From: Sphaerisporangium album
GTDB lineage: Bacteria > Actinomycetota > Actinomycetes > Streptosporangiales > Streptosporangiaceae
Assembly: GCF_003323745.1 (NCBI RefSeq)
Contig: NZ_QOIL01000003.1
Location: 372,001 to 436,000, forward strand
Direction: 5' to 3'
Length of the DNA: 64,000 bases
Below are positions 55,686-63,969 of this stretch, piece after piece. How positions within the stretch are numbered: position 1 is the first letter of the stretch; the number at the start of each line of letters is the position of its first letter. The position numbers were made by a program, and so were the translations under genes. A model generated the notes under the pieces. The model saw only the letters and a list, made by a program, of their open reading frames with translations. It did not search any database and was not told where the DNA came from.

Positions 55686-56915
55686 ATGCCGAGCCCGGCC
55701 CGCCCCCACTACCTCGTCATCAACCGCTACGACGACAGCGACGCCGAATACTTCCGCTACTGTGCGGATCACCCGTGCGATCTGTCGTACCTGACCCTGA
55801 ACGGGTACACGAAAGCACTGGGCCCGGTCGAGCCGGGCAGGATCCGCGCCGTCCCGGACCTGCAGCCCGCCACGCTGGCGCCGCCCGCCCGGGCCCTGGC
55901 CGAGCAGTACGGACGATTCCACGGAATCGTCGCGCTCTCCGAATATGACGTGCTGACAGCGGCGCTGATGCGGGAGGAATTCGGCACTCCAGGGCCGGGT
56001 GCCGATCTGGTACGGGCGTTCAAGGACAAGGTCGTGATGAAGGACCGCCTCGCCAAGCGGGGCCTGCCGGTTCCGCGTTTCATGGAATTGGGCGCCTCGA
56101 CCACGATCGCCGAGATCTCCGCGGGAATCGGCTTCCCGCTCGTCCTCAAACCTCGGGCGGAGGCCGGTTCTGTCGGGGTGAGGATAATCTCCGGCGAGGA
56201 AGAACTCGTGGCGGCACTCGACGGCCTCGATGTCACGGCGTTCGAGTGCGAGGAATTCATATCCACGGAGATCTACCACGCCGACGGAGTCCTCTCCGAG
56301 GGAGAGCGGCACTTCCTGAGCGTCTCCGGCTACCTCAACACCCCCTTGGACTTCCTTCGGGGCAAGCCGCTCGGCTCGGTGACGCTGGACCCGGGCCCGC
56401 TACGGGATGAGATCGGCGAATTCGCGGTGGCGTGTCTCAAGGCGCTCGGCCTGGTGACCGGCTGCTTCCACGTCGAGGTCATCCGCCAGCCCGACGGCGG
56501 TCTGGTGTTCCTCGAAGCGGGGATGCGCGCCGGCGGAGCGGAGGTGCCCTACATCCACCGGGACCTCCACGGCATCGACCTCATGACGGAAAGCTTCCGG
56601 ACGGTCCTCGGGATCCCGCTGCTGTCGGCAGGCGTCCGCTTCGGCGACGCCCCGGCCGGATGGGTGGTGATGCCCGAACCCGACCGGCGTCCCAGCCGGG
56701 TGGTCCGTCGCTCCGCGATGGTGGACTCCGTCCCGCAGGTGTACGCCGAAGTGCTGCCCGAGCCGGGGGAGATCTTCGACGGGACCGGTGGCTACTTCCA
56801 CGTTCCCGGGCGTTTCAGACTGGCCGGACCGGACGAGCGCGGCATCCGCGCCGCGGCTCGGAGGGTCATGCAGGAGTACGTGGTCGAGTTCGAACCGGTC
56901 GACCCCACTCCATGA
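55686..56915 (+). CDS. ATP-grasp ligase 2
   Basis: A second ATP-grasp carboxylate-amine ligase, 409 residues, only distantly similar to the first. ATP-grasp elements: lysine in GFPLVLKPRAEAGSVGVRII, the acidic hinge FECEEFISTEIYHADGV, and the metal site CFHVEVIRQPDGGLVFLEAG. It lacks a carrier-protein partner, so it probably makes an amide directly. With ligase 1 it could build a tripeptide-like product, for example hydrazinoacetate joined to two amino acids. It follows the MetRS-like gene by 49 bases with its own ribosome site, and the exporter gene starts one base after its stop codon. Confidence 0.86.
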   Translation: MPSPARPHYLVINRYDDSDAEYFRYCADHPCDLSYLTLNGYTKALGPVEPGRIRAVPDLQPATLAPPARALAEQYGRFHGIVALSEYDVLTAALMREEFGTPGPGADLVRAFKDKVVMKDRLAKRGLPVPRFMELGASTTIAEISAGIGFPLVLKPRAEAGSVGVRIISGEEELVAALDGLDVTAFECEEFISTEIYHADGVLSEGERHFLSVSGYLNTPLDFLRGKPLGSVTLDPGPLRDEIGEFAVACLKALGLVTGCFHVEVIRQPDGGLVFLEAGMRAGGAEVPYIHRDLHGIDLMTESFRTVLGIPLLSAGVRFGDAPAGWVVMPEPDRRPSRVVRRSAMVDSVPQVYAEVLPEPGEIFDGTGGYFHVPGRFRLAGPDERGIRAAARRVMQEYVVEFEPVDPTP

Positions 56916-56916
56916 C

Positions 56917-58173
56917 ATGGCCGGAGTCCAGTGGAGCAACCTCGCGGAACTGGCCAGGCTGGTCCAGTTCCGCAACCAGTTCCTCGCCAACGCCCTCTCC
57001 GCGGCCGGCAGCGCCCTGACGCCCGTCGCGCTGTCCTTCGGCGTGCTCGCGGCCACTGGCTCCGCGGCGGACCTCGGCCTGGTGCTGGCGTCGTACTCGG
57101 CGGCTCAGATCGTGTTCATGCTCGCCGGCGGCGTGTGGGCCGACCGCCTGCCGCGCAAGCGCCTGATGGTGCTTTCCGATGCAATCAGCGCGGCCTCGCA
57201 GATCACGTTCGGCCTTCTCCTGCTGGCGGGGCACGCACCGCTGTGGGCGATGATCGTACTTCACGGCCTCGCAGGTGCGGCGAACGCCCTTTTCGTGCCC
57301 GCGTCGGTCGGGCTGATCGCCGAGACCGTGCCGTTGCGACTGGTGCAGGAGGCCAACGCCCTGCTGTCGCTCACCCGCAACCTCTCCGTGAGCGTCGGGC
57401 CGGTGATCGCGGGGATGGCGGTGGTCTTCGCCGGCGCGAGCTGGGTGCTCATCGCCGACGGGCTGACCTTCCTCGGCAGCCTGCTGTTCCTTCGCCGGCT
57501 GGAGGTCCCCACCCGACCCCCATTCGAGACAGGCGGTTTCCTGCGGCATTTCCGTAGCGGATGGCAGGAGGTCGCGAGGCGGTCCTGGGTGTGGACGGGC
57601 ATCGTCCTGTTCATGATCTTCAACTTCGTCTACTCGTCCCTCTACGTGCTGGGACCGGTGTCGCTGGCCGGCTCGGACAACGGCGGCCTGCTCTGGGGCG
57701 CCGTGGCCGCGAGCCTCGGGGTCGGCGACGTGCTGGGCAACGCGCTCGCCGTACGGTTCCGGCCGCGCCGCCTCCTGCTGGCCGGGCGGATCATGATGCT
57801 GCCGGCGGCCCCGCTGATCGTGGTGCTCGGGACGGCGCCGGAACCGGTCCTGCTCATGCTCGGCGGGCTGCTGGCCGGGATCGCCACCAGCTTTCCCAAC
57901 ACGCTCTGGGAGACGGCTCTCCAGCAGCACATCCCCAACTCGTCGCTGTCGCGGGTCTCGTCGTTCGACTACGCGGGTTCCTTCATCCTGAGGCCGGCCG
58001 GGCTCGCCGTCACGGCCATGGCCGCTTCGGCGCTCAATGCCCAGGTGACGTTGACGGCGGGTGCCGGGCTCATCGTTCTGGCCGTGATCGCGAGCCTTCT
58101 CGACCGCGGCACCCGGACCCTGGTCCGCAACGAGCGACAGGAGGAACCGGCGGTCTCCGGGACGGTGCGCTGA
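56917..58173 (+). CDS. MFS exporter
   Basis: A 418-residue, 12-helix transporter similar to the MFS_3/enterobactin-exporter (EntS-like) group. Motif A is seen as GGVWADRLPRKRLMVLSDAI near residue 70, and helices such as ALFVPASVGLIAETVPLRLV are typical of drug or siderophore exporters. The ATG at 56917 lies one base after the ligase stop codon; longer frames upstream belong to the ligase gene region. As the last gene of the operon it most likely exports the product and contributes self-resistance. A weak hairpin (TGACCCG / CGGGTCA, 58171-58203) may end the transcript. Confidence 0.85.
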   Translation: MAGVQWSNLAELARLVQFRNQFLANALSAAGSALTPVALSFGVLAATGSAADLGLVLASYSAAQIVFMLAGGVWADRLPRKRLMVLSDAISAASQITFGLLLLAGHAPLWAMIVLHGLAGAANALFVPASVGLIAETVPLRLVQEANALLSLTRNLSVSVGPVIAGMAVVFAGASWVLIADGLTFLGSLLFLRRLEVPTRPPFETGGFLRHFRSGWQEVARRSWVWTGIVLFMIFNFVYSSLYVLGPVSLAGSDNGGLLWGAVAASLGVGDVLGNALAVRFRPRRLLLAGRIMMLPAAPLIVVLGTAPEPVLLMLGGLLAGIATSFPNTLWETALQQHIPNSSLSRVSSFDYAGSFILRPAGLAVTAMAASALNAQVTLTAGAGLIVLAVIASLLDRGTRTLVRNERQEEPAVSGTVR

Positions 58174-58323
58174 CCCGCGAACCCGGTCGGCTCAAACGGG
58201 TCACCTCCGGAGACCTCGAACTCCGGCTCGTCGTCCGAGCAGAGGAGACCGGTCATGGACATTCGTGGAAGGGCAAGGCGCATTGCGTTGCGGTCGTCGC
58301 GCGCCATGCCGTGGGTTATTCCG

Positions 58324-58354
58324 TTGAGTCTCCAGTAACTGGACACTTTAGCGT
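58324..58354 (+). promoter_or_regulatory. MerR-type promoter of the L11 paralogue gene
   Basis: -35 TTGAGT (58324-58329), a 19-base spacer CTCCAGTAACTGGACACTT (58330-58348) and -10 TAGCGT (58349-58354). The over-long spacer with a central dyad is the known architecture of promoters activated by MerR proteins, which untwist the DNA. The predicted start point is the A of the ATG at 58361, so the message should be leaderless. The same 19 bases lie upstream of the MerR gene at 37.8 kb. Confidence 0.65.
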
Positions 58355-58360
58355 TTCGGC

Positions 58361-58786
58361 ATGGCCAAGAACAAGATCACTAGAGTCGTGAAGCTCCAGG
58401 TCAAGGCAGGTGAGGCGAGTCCGGCGACGGTCGGCAAGGACCTTGGACCGCTGGGCATCAACCTGATGGACTTCTGCCGTCGGTACAACGCCGCCACGGA
58501 GGCGCAGCGGGGGTTCGTGGTCCCCGCCGAGATCACCGTCTACGAGGACCGGTCGTTCGACCTCGTCACCAAGATGCCGACCACGGCGTCGCTGCTGCGC
58601 AGGGCGGCCGGCCTGGACGGCGGCAGCCCGCGTCCCGGGCACGAGCCCGCCGGGACGATCAGCCGCGACGCCCTCCGCGAGGTCGCCCGCACCAAGATGC
58701 CCGATCTCAACACCACCGACCTCGACCAGGCCGAGAAGATCATCAGAGGCACGGCCCGCTCGATGGGCCTCACCGTCAAGGAGTGA
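58361..58786 (+). CDS. divergent paralogue of ribosomal protein L11
   Basis: A 141-residue full-length L11 (uL11) homologue. The C-terminal RNA-binding domain is conserved (ATKMPDL-like RTKMPDLNTTDLDQAEKII, then GTARSMGLTV). The N-terminal domain is altered exactly where thiopeptides and the L11/23S rRNA cleft meet: in place of the conserved PxPPVGPALGQ-like turn (E. coli P22, P23, P26) it reads SPATVGKDLGPLG, one residue shorter, with P23 to T and P26 to K. Housekeeping L11 is normally encoded beside L1, so this is an extra copy. L11 paralogues protect thiocillin producers, which makes ribosome protection the best guess. No ribosome site is seen, as expected for a leaderless message. Confidence 0.85.
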   Translation: MAKNKITRVVKLQVKAGEASPATVGKDLGPLGINLMDFCRRYNAATEAQRGFVVPAEITVYEDRSFDLVTKMPTTASLLRRAAGLDGGSPRPGHEPAGTISRDALREVARTKMPDLNTTDLDQAEKIIRGTARSMGLTVKE

Positions 58787-61700
58787 GGTCGTCCCACCAG
58801 ACGCCCGGAACGTTGATCAGCGAGTTCTTGTGGCCGAGCGTGTAGACCACCTTGCGGCCGTCATCGGTGAGGGCGGCCGAATCCGGCCAGGTGGACATGG
58901 AGCCTCCCGCCATGTGCGTCCCCGAGGCGCTGTAGGTGTACAGCCTCTCCCCCGCGACCTCGCCGTAGTCGGAGTACCAGTCGTAGGCGAGCACGCGGCC
59001 GTCCCTGTTCAGGGCGATGGCCGTGCCGAACCCAGCGGCCTGGTCGGGGATCGCGATGTCCGCCGGGCCGGGCGCGGGCGAGTCCGTTCTTCTGATCACC
59101 AGGCCGGTGCTGCCGGATGGGTCGAAGTAACGCACCGCGACGACGATCCCGTCACCCGAGATGATCGGGTCCACCGTGTCGGCGCCGCCGAAGAGTTGCT
59201 TGGTGTTGTTGGTCGTGGCGTCGTAGAGGAGGGTTCGCGCGCCCTGGCCGCTGGCGGTGGCCCGGTCGTCCCAGACGACCTTCGTGCCGTCGCCGGACAT
59301 GCTGCCGAAGCTGCCCGGGCATGTGGGCTGCAGCACTCCCGGGCAGTTCGTGACCTTCTGCGGCGGGCCGCCCTTGACCTGGCGGTAGAGATCCCAGTTG
59401 TTCCTGCTCGTGGGGAGGTACTTGAAGTAGAGCACCACCTGGCCGGTCTCGCTGATGCCCCTGATGCCGGCGCCGTCCTCCAGCACCCAGGAGGTCTGCG
59501 CGGCGATGTCGTGCACGATCACCCTGCCGTTGGCCTCGGTGAAGGCGATGACGTTGCCGTCCCGGCTGACGTACCAGTGGTCGGAGAAGCCCCCGGTGCT
59601 CGGCGTGTGGCCGTCGGCGCCGCGTGAGGCGACGACGATCTGGCCGGTCGTGGTGTCCTTGCGCAGGATCACCGGAGCGGTGCCGGCAGGATCGCGCACG
59701 TCCGCCGGCGCGAGGTTGCTCCGCTTCTGAGTCAGGAAGAACACGTACCGGCCGTCGCCCGAGATCGCGGCGCCGAACTTCGCGCCGGCCACCTGGGTGG
59801 TGTCGGGGTCGGGGTACACCTGTGAGTCGATGGCCAGATCGTCACCGTAGGGCGGTCCAGGGAAGGTCACGTCGAGCGGTGAGGACACGACGCTCTGGGA
59901 AGGTCCGCTGTTGCCGGCGGCGTTCCGCGCGTAGACCGTGGTGATCCAGTCGATCGGCCTTGACGAGTACAGCCCGTGGAGCAGAGTGTGCGTCTCCTGC
60001 GGCTGCCCATAGGCCATGGTCGTCGTCGCGCCGGCGGTGGCGTCGGCGGGCCGCGCGATGACCACGTACTCGAGGACGGGGCTGGTCCCGGCCGACTTCG
60101 GCGGCTTCCAGCTAACGCTGAGCCGGTTGACTCCCCAGTGGGTCAGTCCGTCGTCGAGGGGTTCGCTGGGCGATCCGTACCCGCTTCCGATGACGATGAC
60201 GCCGCGTCCGGTCAGTTCCGGGTGGGACCCGTCCGAGGGCGCGACGACCTCCACCTCGGCGGCCCCCACGCGGTCGGCGATGTAGGTGCCGTCGGGCGTG
60301 AGGCTTCCCGGCCCGCTCACCAGCCGCCACCGCCGGGGTATGTCGTCGGGGTAGCGCGACACGACGGCCTTGAGCAGGAGCCTCTCCCCGGGGTCGATTC
60401 TGCTGACGGTGGGCTGGACCGCGATGCCGTAGAAGTCGCCGCCCTGCGCGATGGTGTAGAAGAGCAGCGGGATCAGGTTGTCGTTCCGGTAGACCGCGTA
60501 GTCCTTCCCCACGCTGCTCATGCCGACGAAGACTCCGAGAGAGAGCGCGAAGCGCACCTCCCACCAGGGGCTCTGGGTGGTGTCGGCCTCGAACTGCACG
60601 GACGGCGTCGCGACGAGCCCGCCTCCGACCACGCCCCACAACAGGAACTGCGTGTCGACGGGGATGCTGACCGTGATGCCGGCCTCGCCGTAGACGCCCA
60701 GGCCCTGGTCGAGTGAGGCGCCGGCGCCGCTGCTGAACCCCTGGCAGGTCGTCGCCTTGCCGAGGTGGCACTGCGTGCCGAGCTCCTTCTCGTAGCGCAC
60801 GGCGTAGGTGACCCCGACGCCGCTGGTCAGTTCCACGCTGAGCTCGACGACGAATCGCAGGCACACCAGGATGGGAATGCGGCCCACCCGGACGGTGAAG
60901 CACGGCCCCTTGATCGCGCCCAGGCGCAGCCGTGGGGTGCTGACGTCGTCGAGGACCACATGGCCCTTGACGCGCAGTTCCGCTTTCGTCTTGACGGAGG
61001 CCCGGTAGTCCGTGCCGCGTCCGCTCGCGTTGGCGCTCGGGTTGGTCTTGAGTTTGGGGTGGATCTCCAGTTCTCCTTCGATCTTCGCGGTCGTGCGGCC
61101 GCGCACGCGATGCTCGTACTGGAGGACCGCCACCAGAGCTTGCTGCTTGATGCCGAGCTCGGCGCCGGGCTCGCCGGCCGTGATGGCGGCGTTGTCCTTG
61201 ATCACGGGCTTGCTGAGGCGTACGCCCGGGAGCGCCGGGGTGAAGTGCAGGGTGTCGCCGGTGTCGATGTCGGTGTCCAGGGCGAACCCGGCCTCGGTGT
61301 AGGCGTCGGAGAGGGACGCCTGCGCCGTGCTCACCAGGATCAGCCCGCTCTGTCCCTTGACGGCGAGGACGCGGGCGAACATGCCCTCGGGGGTCTGCGG
61401 GGTCTGGTCGAGGCAGATCAGCGTTCCGGCGGTCAGCCCGGTCACCTCGGCGGGCGGGTTCTCGAAGACGAGTGTGCCGTCGCCGCGTACCTCCCGCAGC
61501 GTCGCCACGGCCGCGGGCGTCAGCATCACCGGCGCCGGCTGCCCCGGCTGCGGGGTGAGGTTCGGGACCACCGACGGGGTCGGGGCACTGGCCGGTCCCG
61601 CGCCCGCCGCGTTGGACGCCTTCACGGTGAAGGTGTAAGCGGTGGCGGGATCGAGCCCAGTGATGGTGGCCGTGGTCGTGCCCGACGTGACGGTCTTCCC

Positions 61701-63944
61701 GCCCGGGCTCGCGGTGACGGTGTACCCGGTGATGGGCGAGGTCCCGACGTCGGCGGGGGCCGTCCAGCTCACCTCGGCGCTGCCGGCGGCCGGGGTGCCG
61801 ACGGTGACGTGCGTCGGCGCGGCCGGGGCGCGCGCCGCCGACGGCGTGACGGCGGAGGCGACGGCCGCCTCGCTGGTTCCCGCCGTGTTCTCGGCGACCA
61901 CCGAGACCGTGTAGGCGGTTCCGTTGGCCAGCCCCGTGAGCGCGGCGGCCGTGGTGTCGGGAGCGGTCTTCACGGTCGTCCCGCCGGGCTGTGCCGTGAC
62001 GGTGTACCCGGTGATGGGCGCGCCGCCGTCCACGGCGGGCGACCACTGGACGTCGATCCGGCCGTCGAGGGGGACGGCGAGCAGGCCGGGGGGCGTCATG
62101 GGCACCTGGGCCGGCTGGGGCTCCACCGGGTTCGACGGCGCGGACGGCTGTCCCTCGCCGAGGCCGTTCACCGCGGTCACGGTGAAGGTGTACGAGGTGC
62201 CGTTGGTGAGGCCCGGGACGATGGTCTCGGTGGCGTCCGGTGGCGTCTCCACCCGCGCGCCGCCGGGGGCCGCCGTGACGACGTACTTGGTCAGGCTCGC
62301 TCCGCCGTCCGCGGGCGGGGCCCAGGAGACCCGTACCGCCGTGTCGCGGGCGTAGACGTCGGTGACGAACGGCCGGTCGGGCTTGCTCGCCGGCCGCGGC
62401 ATGACGGGGTCGGAGGCGGCCGAGGGGGCGGAGGTGCCGGAAGCGCTGCTCGCGGTGACCGTGAAGGTGTAGGAGGTGCCGTTGGACAGGCCGCTCACGG
62501 TCGCCGTCGTGGCGCCGGTCGTGGTGGCGGTCGCGCCGCCGGGCGAGGCGGTGACCGTGTACCCGGTGATGGCCGGGCCGGAGCCGGCCGGAGCCTGCCA
62601 GGAGACGGTGGCGGCGGCGTCCCCGGGGACGGCCGTCACGTGTGTGGGGGGCGAGGGTCTGACCGGTGCGGCGAAGTAGAGGTAGGTGTCCAGGTACAGG
62701 GTGGCGGCGGCGGTTCCGAGGTTCTTGACCACGAACTTGCCGTCGGCGCCGAGCTTGGCGAGCACGAGGTTGGCCCAGTAGTCGCCCGGCTGGAAGTCGA
62801 CCGACCCCCCTCCAGGAGGGTCCGTCTGGTCGGACGGATAGACGCGCAGCGAGTTGGCCACCGTGCTCTTGACGGTGAAGTTGACGCCGACCGCGGTGAC
62901 CCCGCTCGCGGGTACGCCGCCCTTACCCAGCGGGGCGACGGTGTAGGTCGCGCCGGCGGCGACGCTGACGTTGCTGACGATGCGGGACGGGGTGACCGTG
63001 ACGGCGGTGGAACCGGCGACATTGGAATCCGGCGCCGCGAAATAGCCCGAAATATCGGCGTAAACGGTGAGAGCGGCGCTGCCCTGGTTGTCGAAGGTCG
63101 CCTTCCCGTCCGGCCCGGGCGCCACGATGGCGAGGTTCGACATGTAATCCGACGGCCGGTACTCGATGTTGCTGCCGACCGGCCGCGCGGACCCGGAGGG
63201 GTAGACCGTCACCTTGCCGGTTACCGTGCTCTTGACGATCAACGTGATGGCGACGAACGCCACCCCGCTCGCCGGAACGCCCCCTATCCCCACGATGGGG
63301 AAGGAGGCGGTGGAGTTGGCGGCCACCGTCTGCTTGCTGATGATCCGCGCGGTGTTCAGCGGCACGTAGGTCGCCCCGGCATTCGAACCGGCCTGGCCGA
63401 GCCAGTAGCCGTGGACGTCGGCGTAGACGCTGACCGCCGCCGTCCCGGTGTTCCTGACCTTTATCTGCCCGTCGGCGCCCACCTTGACGATCATGAGCTG
63501 CCCGTCCCACACGCCGGACCGGTACCGCGCCCCCGTCACCGACGGCTCGGCCAGGCCCGACGCCCACACGTGCAGGTCGCCGACGGCGCTCGCGCCCTTG
63601 CCGGTGATCTCGACGGCCACCGCCGACACGCCGGTCGCCGGCACGGTCCCGGCACCGGCCACCTTCACCGTGGAGGTGGCTCCCGCGGCGATGGAGACGT
63701 TGTTGAGCACGCGTGCCCGCGCACCGAAGAACTGGCCCGGGCCGGGCGGGACCGCGCTCGCCGAGGCGGGGAGGGCTCCGACGACCTCCTGCGGGACCTG
63801 CAGGAACGCAGCGACCATCACCAGGCACACCAGTCGAGCAAGCCAGCGACCTAACAACCCGGGCCTCCCTAACCGCCGAGCGGGCGGCCGCGGTATGACC
63901 CGGCGCCCCGTCTGACAGCCAGCTTGCTGGGGACCCGTAGACAA
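58776..63944 (-). CDS. large secreted repeat protein: three tandem repeats, FN3 domains, TolB-like propeller
   Basis: A 1722-residue exported protein. A basic N-terminus and hydrophobic helix (LARLVCLVMVAAFLQVP) form a signal peptide. Three repeats of about 115 residues follow at about 72-187, 188-310 and 311-430, each with a VSIAAGAT-like strand, a GVPASGV turn and a VYADxxGY-like end. Then come four fibronectin III domains (about 435-800, SWTAPADVGTSPITGYTVTA type), a unique region of about 420 residues with four cysteines, a fifth FN3-like domain, and a C-terminal six- or seven-bladed TolB-like propeller (about 1340-1722). The role is probably surface adhesion or matrix. The start is uncertain (TTG at 63944). 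Its last 11 bases overlap the L11 paralogue. Confidence 0.8.
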   Translation of the reverse strand: MSTGPQQAGCQTGRRVIPRPPARRLGRPGLLGRWLARLVCLVMVAAFLQVPQEVVGALPASASAVPPGPGQFFGARARVLNNVSIAAGATSTVKVAGAGTVPATGVSAVAVEITGKGASAVGDLHVWASGLAEPSVTGARYRSGVWDGQLMIVKVGADGQIKVRNTGTAAVSVYADVHGYWLGQAGSNAGATYVPLNTARIISKQTVAANSTASFPIVGIGGVPASGVAFVAITLIVKSTVTGKVTVYPSGSARPVGSNIEYRPSDYMSNLAIVAPGPDGKATFDNQGSAALTVYADISGYFAAPDSNVAGSTAVTVTPSRIVSNVSVAAGATYTVAPLGKGGVPASGVTAVGVNFTVKSTVANSLRVYPSDQTDPPGGGSVDFQPGDYWANLVLAKLGADGKFVVKNLGTAAATLYLDTYLYFAAPVRPSPPTHVTAVPGDAAATVSWQAPAGSGPAITGYTVTASPGGATATTTGATTATVSGLSNGTSYTFTVTASSASGTSAPSAASDPVMPRPASKPDRPFVTDVYARDTAVRVSWAPPADGGASLTKYVVTAAPGGARVETPPDATETIVPGLTNGTSYTFTVTAVNGLGEGQPSAPSNPVEPQPAQVPMTPPGLLAVPLDGRIDVQWSPAVDGGAPITGYTVTAQPGGTTVKTAPDTTAAALTGLANGTAYTVSVVAENTAGTSEAAVASAVTPSAARAPAAPTHVTVGTPAAGSAEVSWTAPADVGTSPITGYTVTASPGGKTVTSGTTTATITGLDPATAYTFTVKASNAAGAGPASAPTPSVVPNLTPQPGQPAPVMLTPAAVATLREVRGDGTLVFENPPAEVTGLTAGTLICLDQTPQTPEGMFARVLAVKGQSGLILVSTAQASLSDAYTEAGFALDTDIDTGDTLHFTPALPGVRLSKPVIKDNAAITAGEPGAELGIKQQALVAVLQYEHRVRGRTTAKIEGELEIHPKLKTNPSANASGRGTDYRASVKTKAELRVKGHVVLDDVSTPRLRLGAIKGPCFTVRVGRIPILVCLRFVVELSVELTSGVGVTYAVRYEKELGTQCHLGKATTCQGFSSGAGASLDQGLGVYGEAGITVSIPVDTQFLLWGVVGGGLVATPSVQFEADTTQSPWWEVRFALSLGVFVGMSSVGKDYAVYRNDNLIPLLFYTIAQGGDFYGIAVQPTVSRIDPGERLLLKAVVSRYPDDIPRRWRLVSGPGSLTPDGTYIADRVGAAEVEVVAPSDGSHPELTGRGVIVIGSGYGSPSEPLDDGLTHWGVNRLSVSWKPPKSAGTSPVLEYVVIARPADATAGATTTMAYGQPQETHTLLHGLYSSRPIDWITTVYARNAAGNSGPSQSVVSSPLDVTFPGPPYGDDLAIDSQVYPDPDTTQVAGAKFGAAISGDGRYVFFLTQKRSNLAPADVRDPAGTAPVILRKDTTTGQIVVASRGADGHTPSTGGFSDHWYVSRDGNVIAFTEANGRVIVHDIAAQTSWVLEDGAGIRGISETGQVVLYFKYLPTSRNNWDLYRQVKGGPPQKVTNCPGVLQPTCPGSFGSMSGDGTKVVWDDRATASGQGARTLLYDATTNNTKQLFGGADTVDPIISGDGIVVAVRYFDPSGSTGLVIRRTDSPAPGPADIAIPDQAAGFGTAIALNRDGRVLAYDWYSDYGEVAGERLYTYSASGTHMAGGSMSTWPDSAALTDDGRKVVYTLGHKNSLINVPGVWWDDLTP

Positions 63945-63951
63945 TCTGTCG

Positions 63952-63969
63952 AGACCTTGTTTAAGGTCT
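63952..63969. promoter_or_regulatory. inverted repeat upstream of the large secreted protein gene
   Basis: AGACCTT (63952-63958) - GTTT - AAGGTCT (63963-63969), a perfect seven-base dyad eight bases upstream of the TTG start. It may be an operator or a 5' hairpin. The right edge of the window cuts off any further context. Confidence 0.4.

Noticed and set aside
60765..63854. 1029-codon plus-strand frame opposite the large secreted protein gene
   Set aside because: Arg/Gly/Asp-rich composition without domains; the minus strand encodes clear FN3 repeats.
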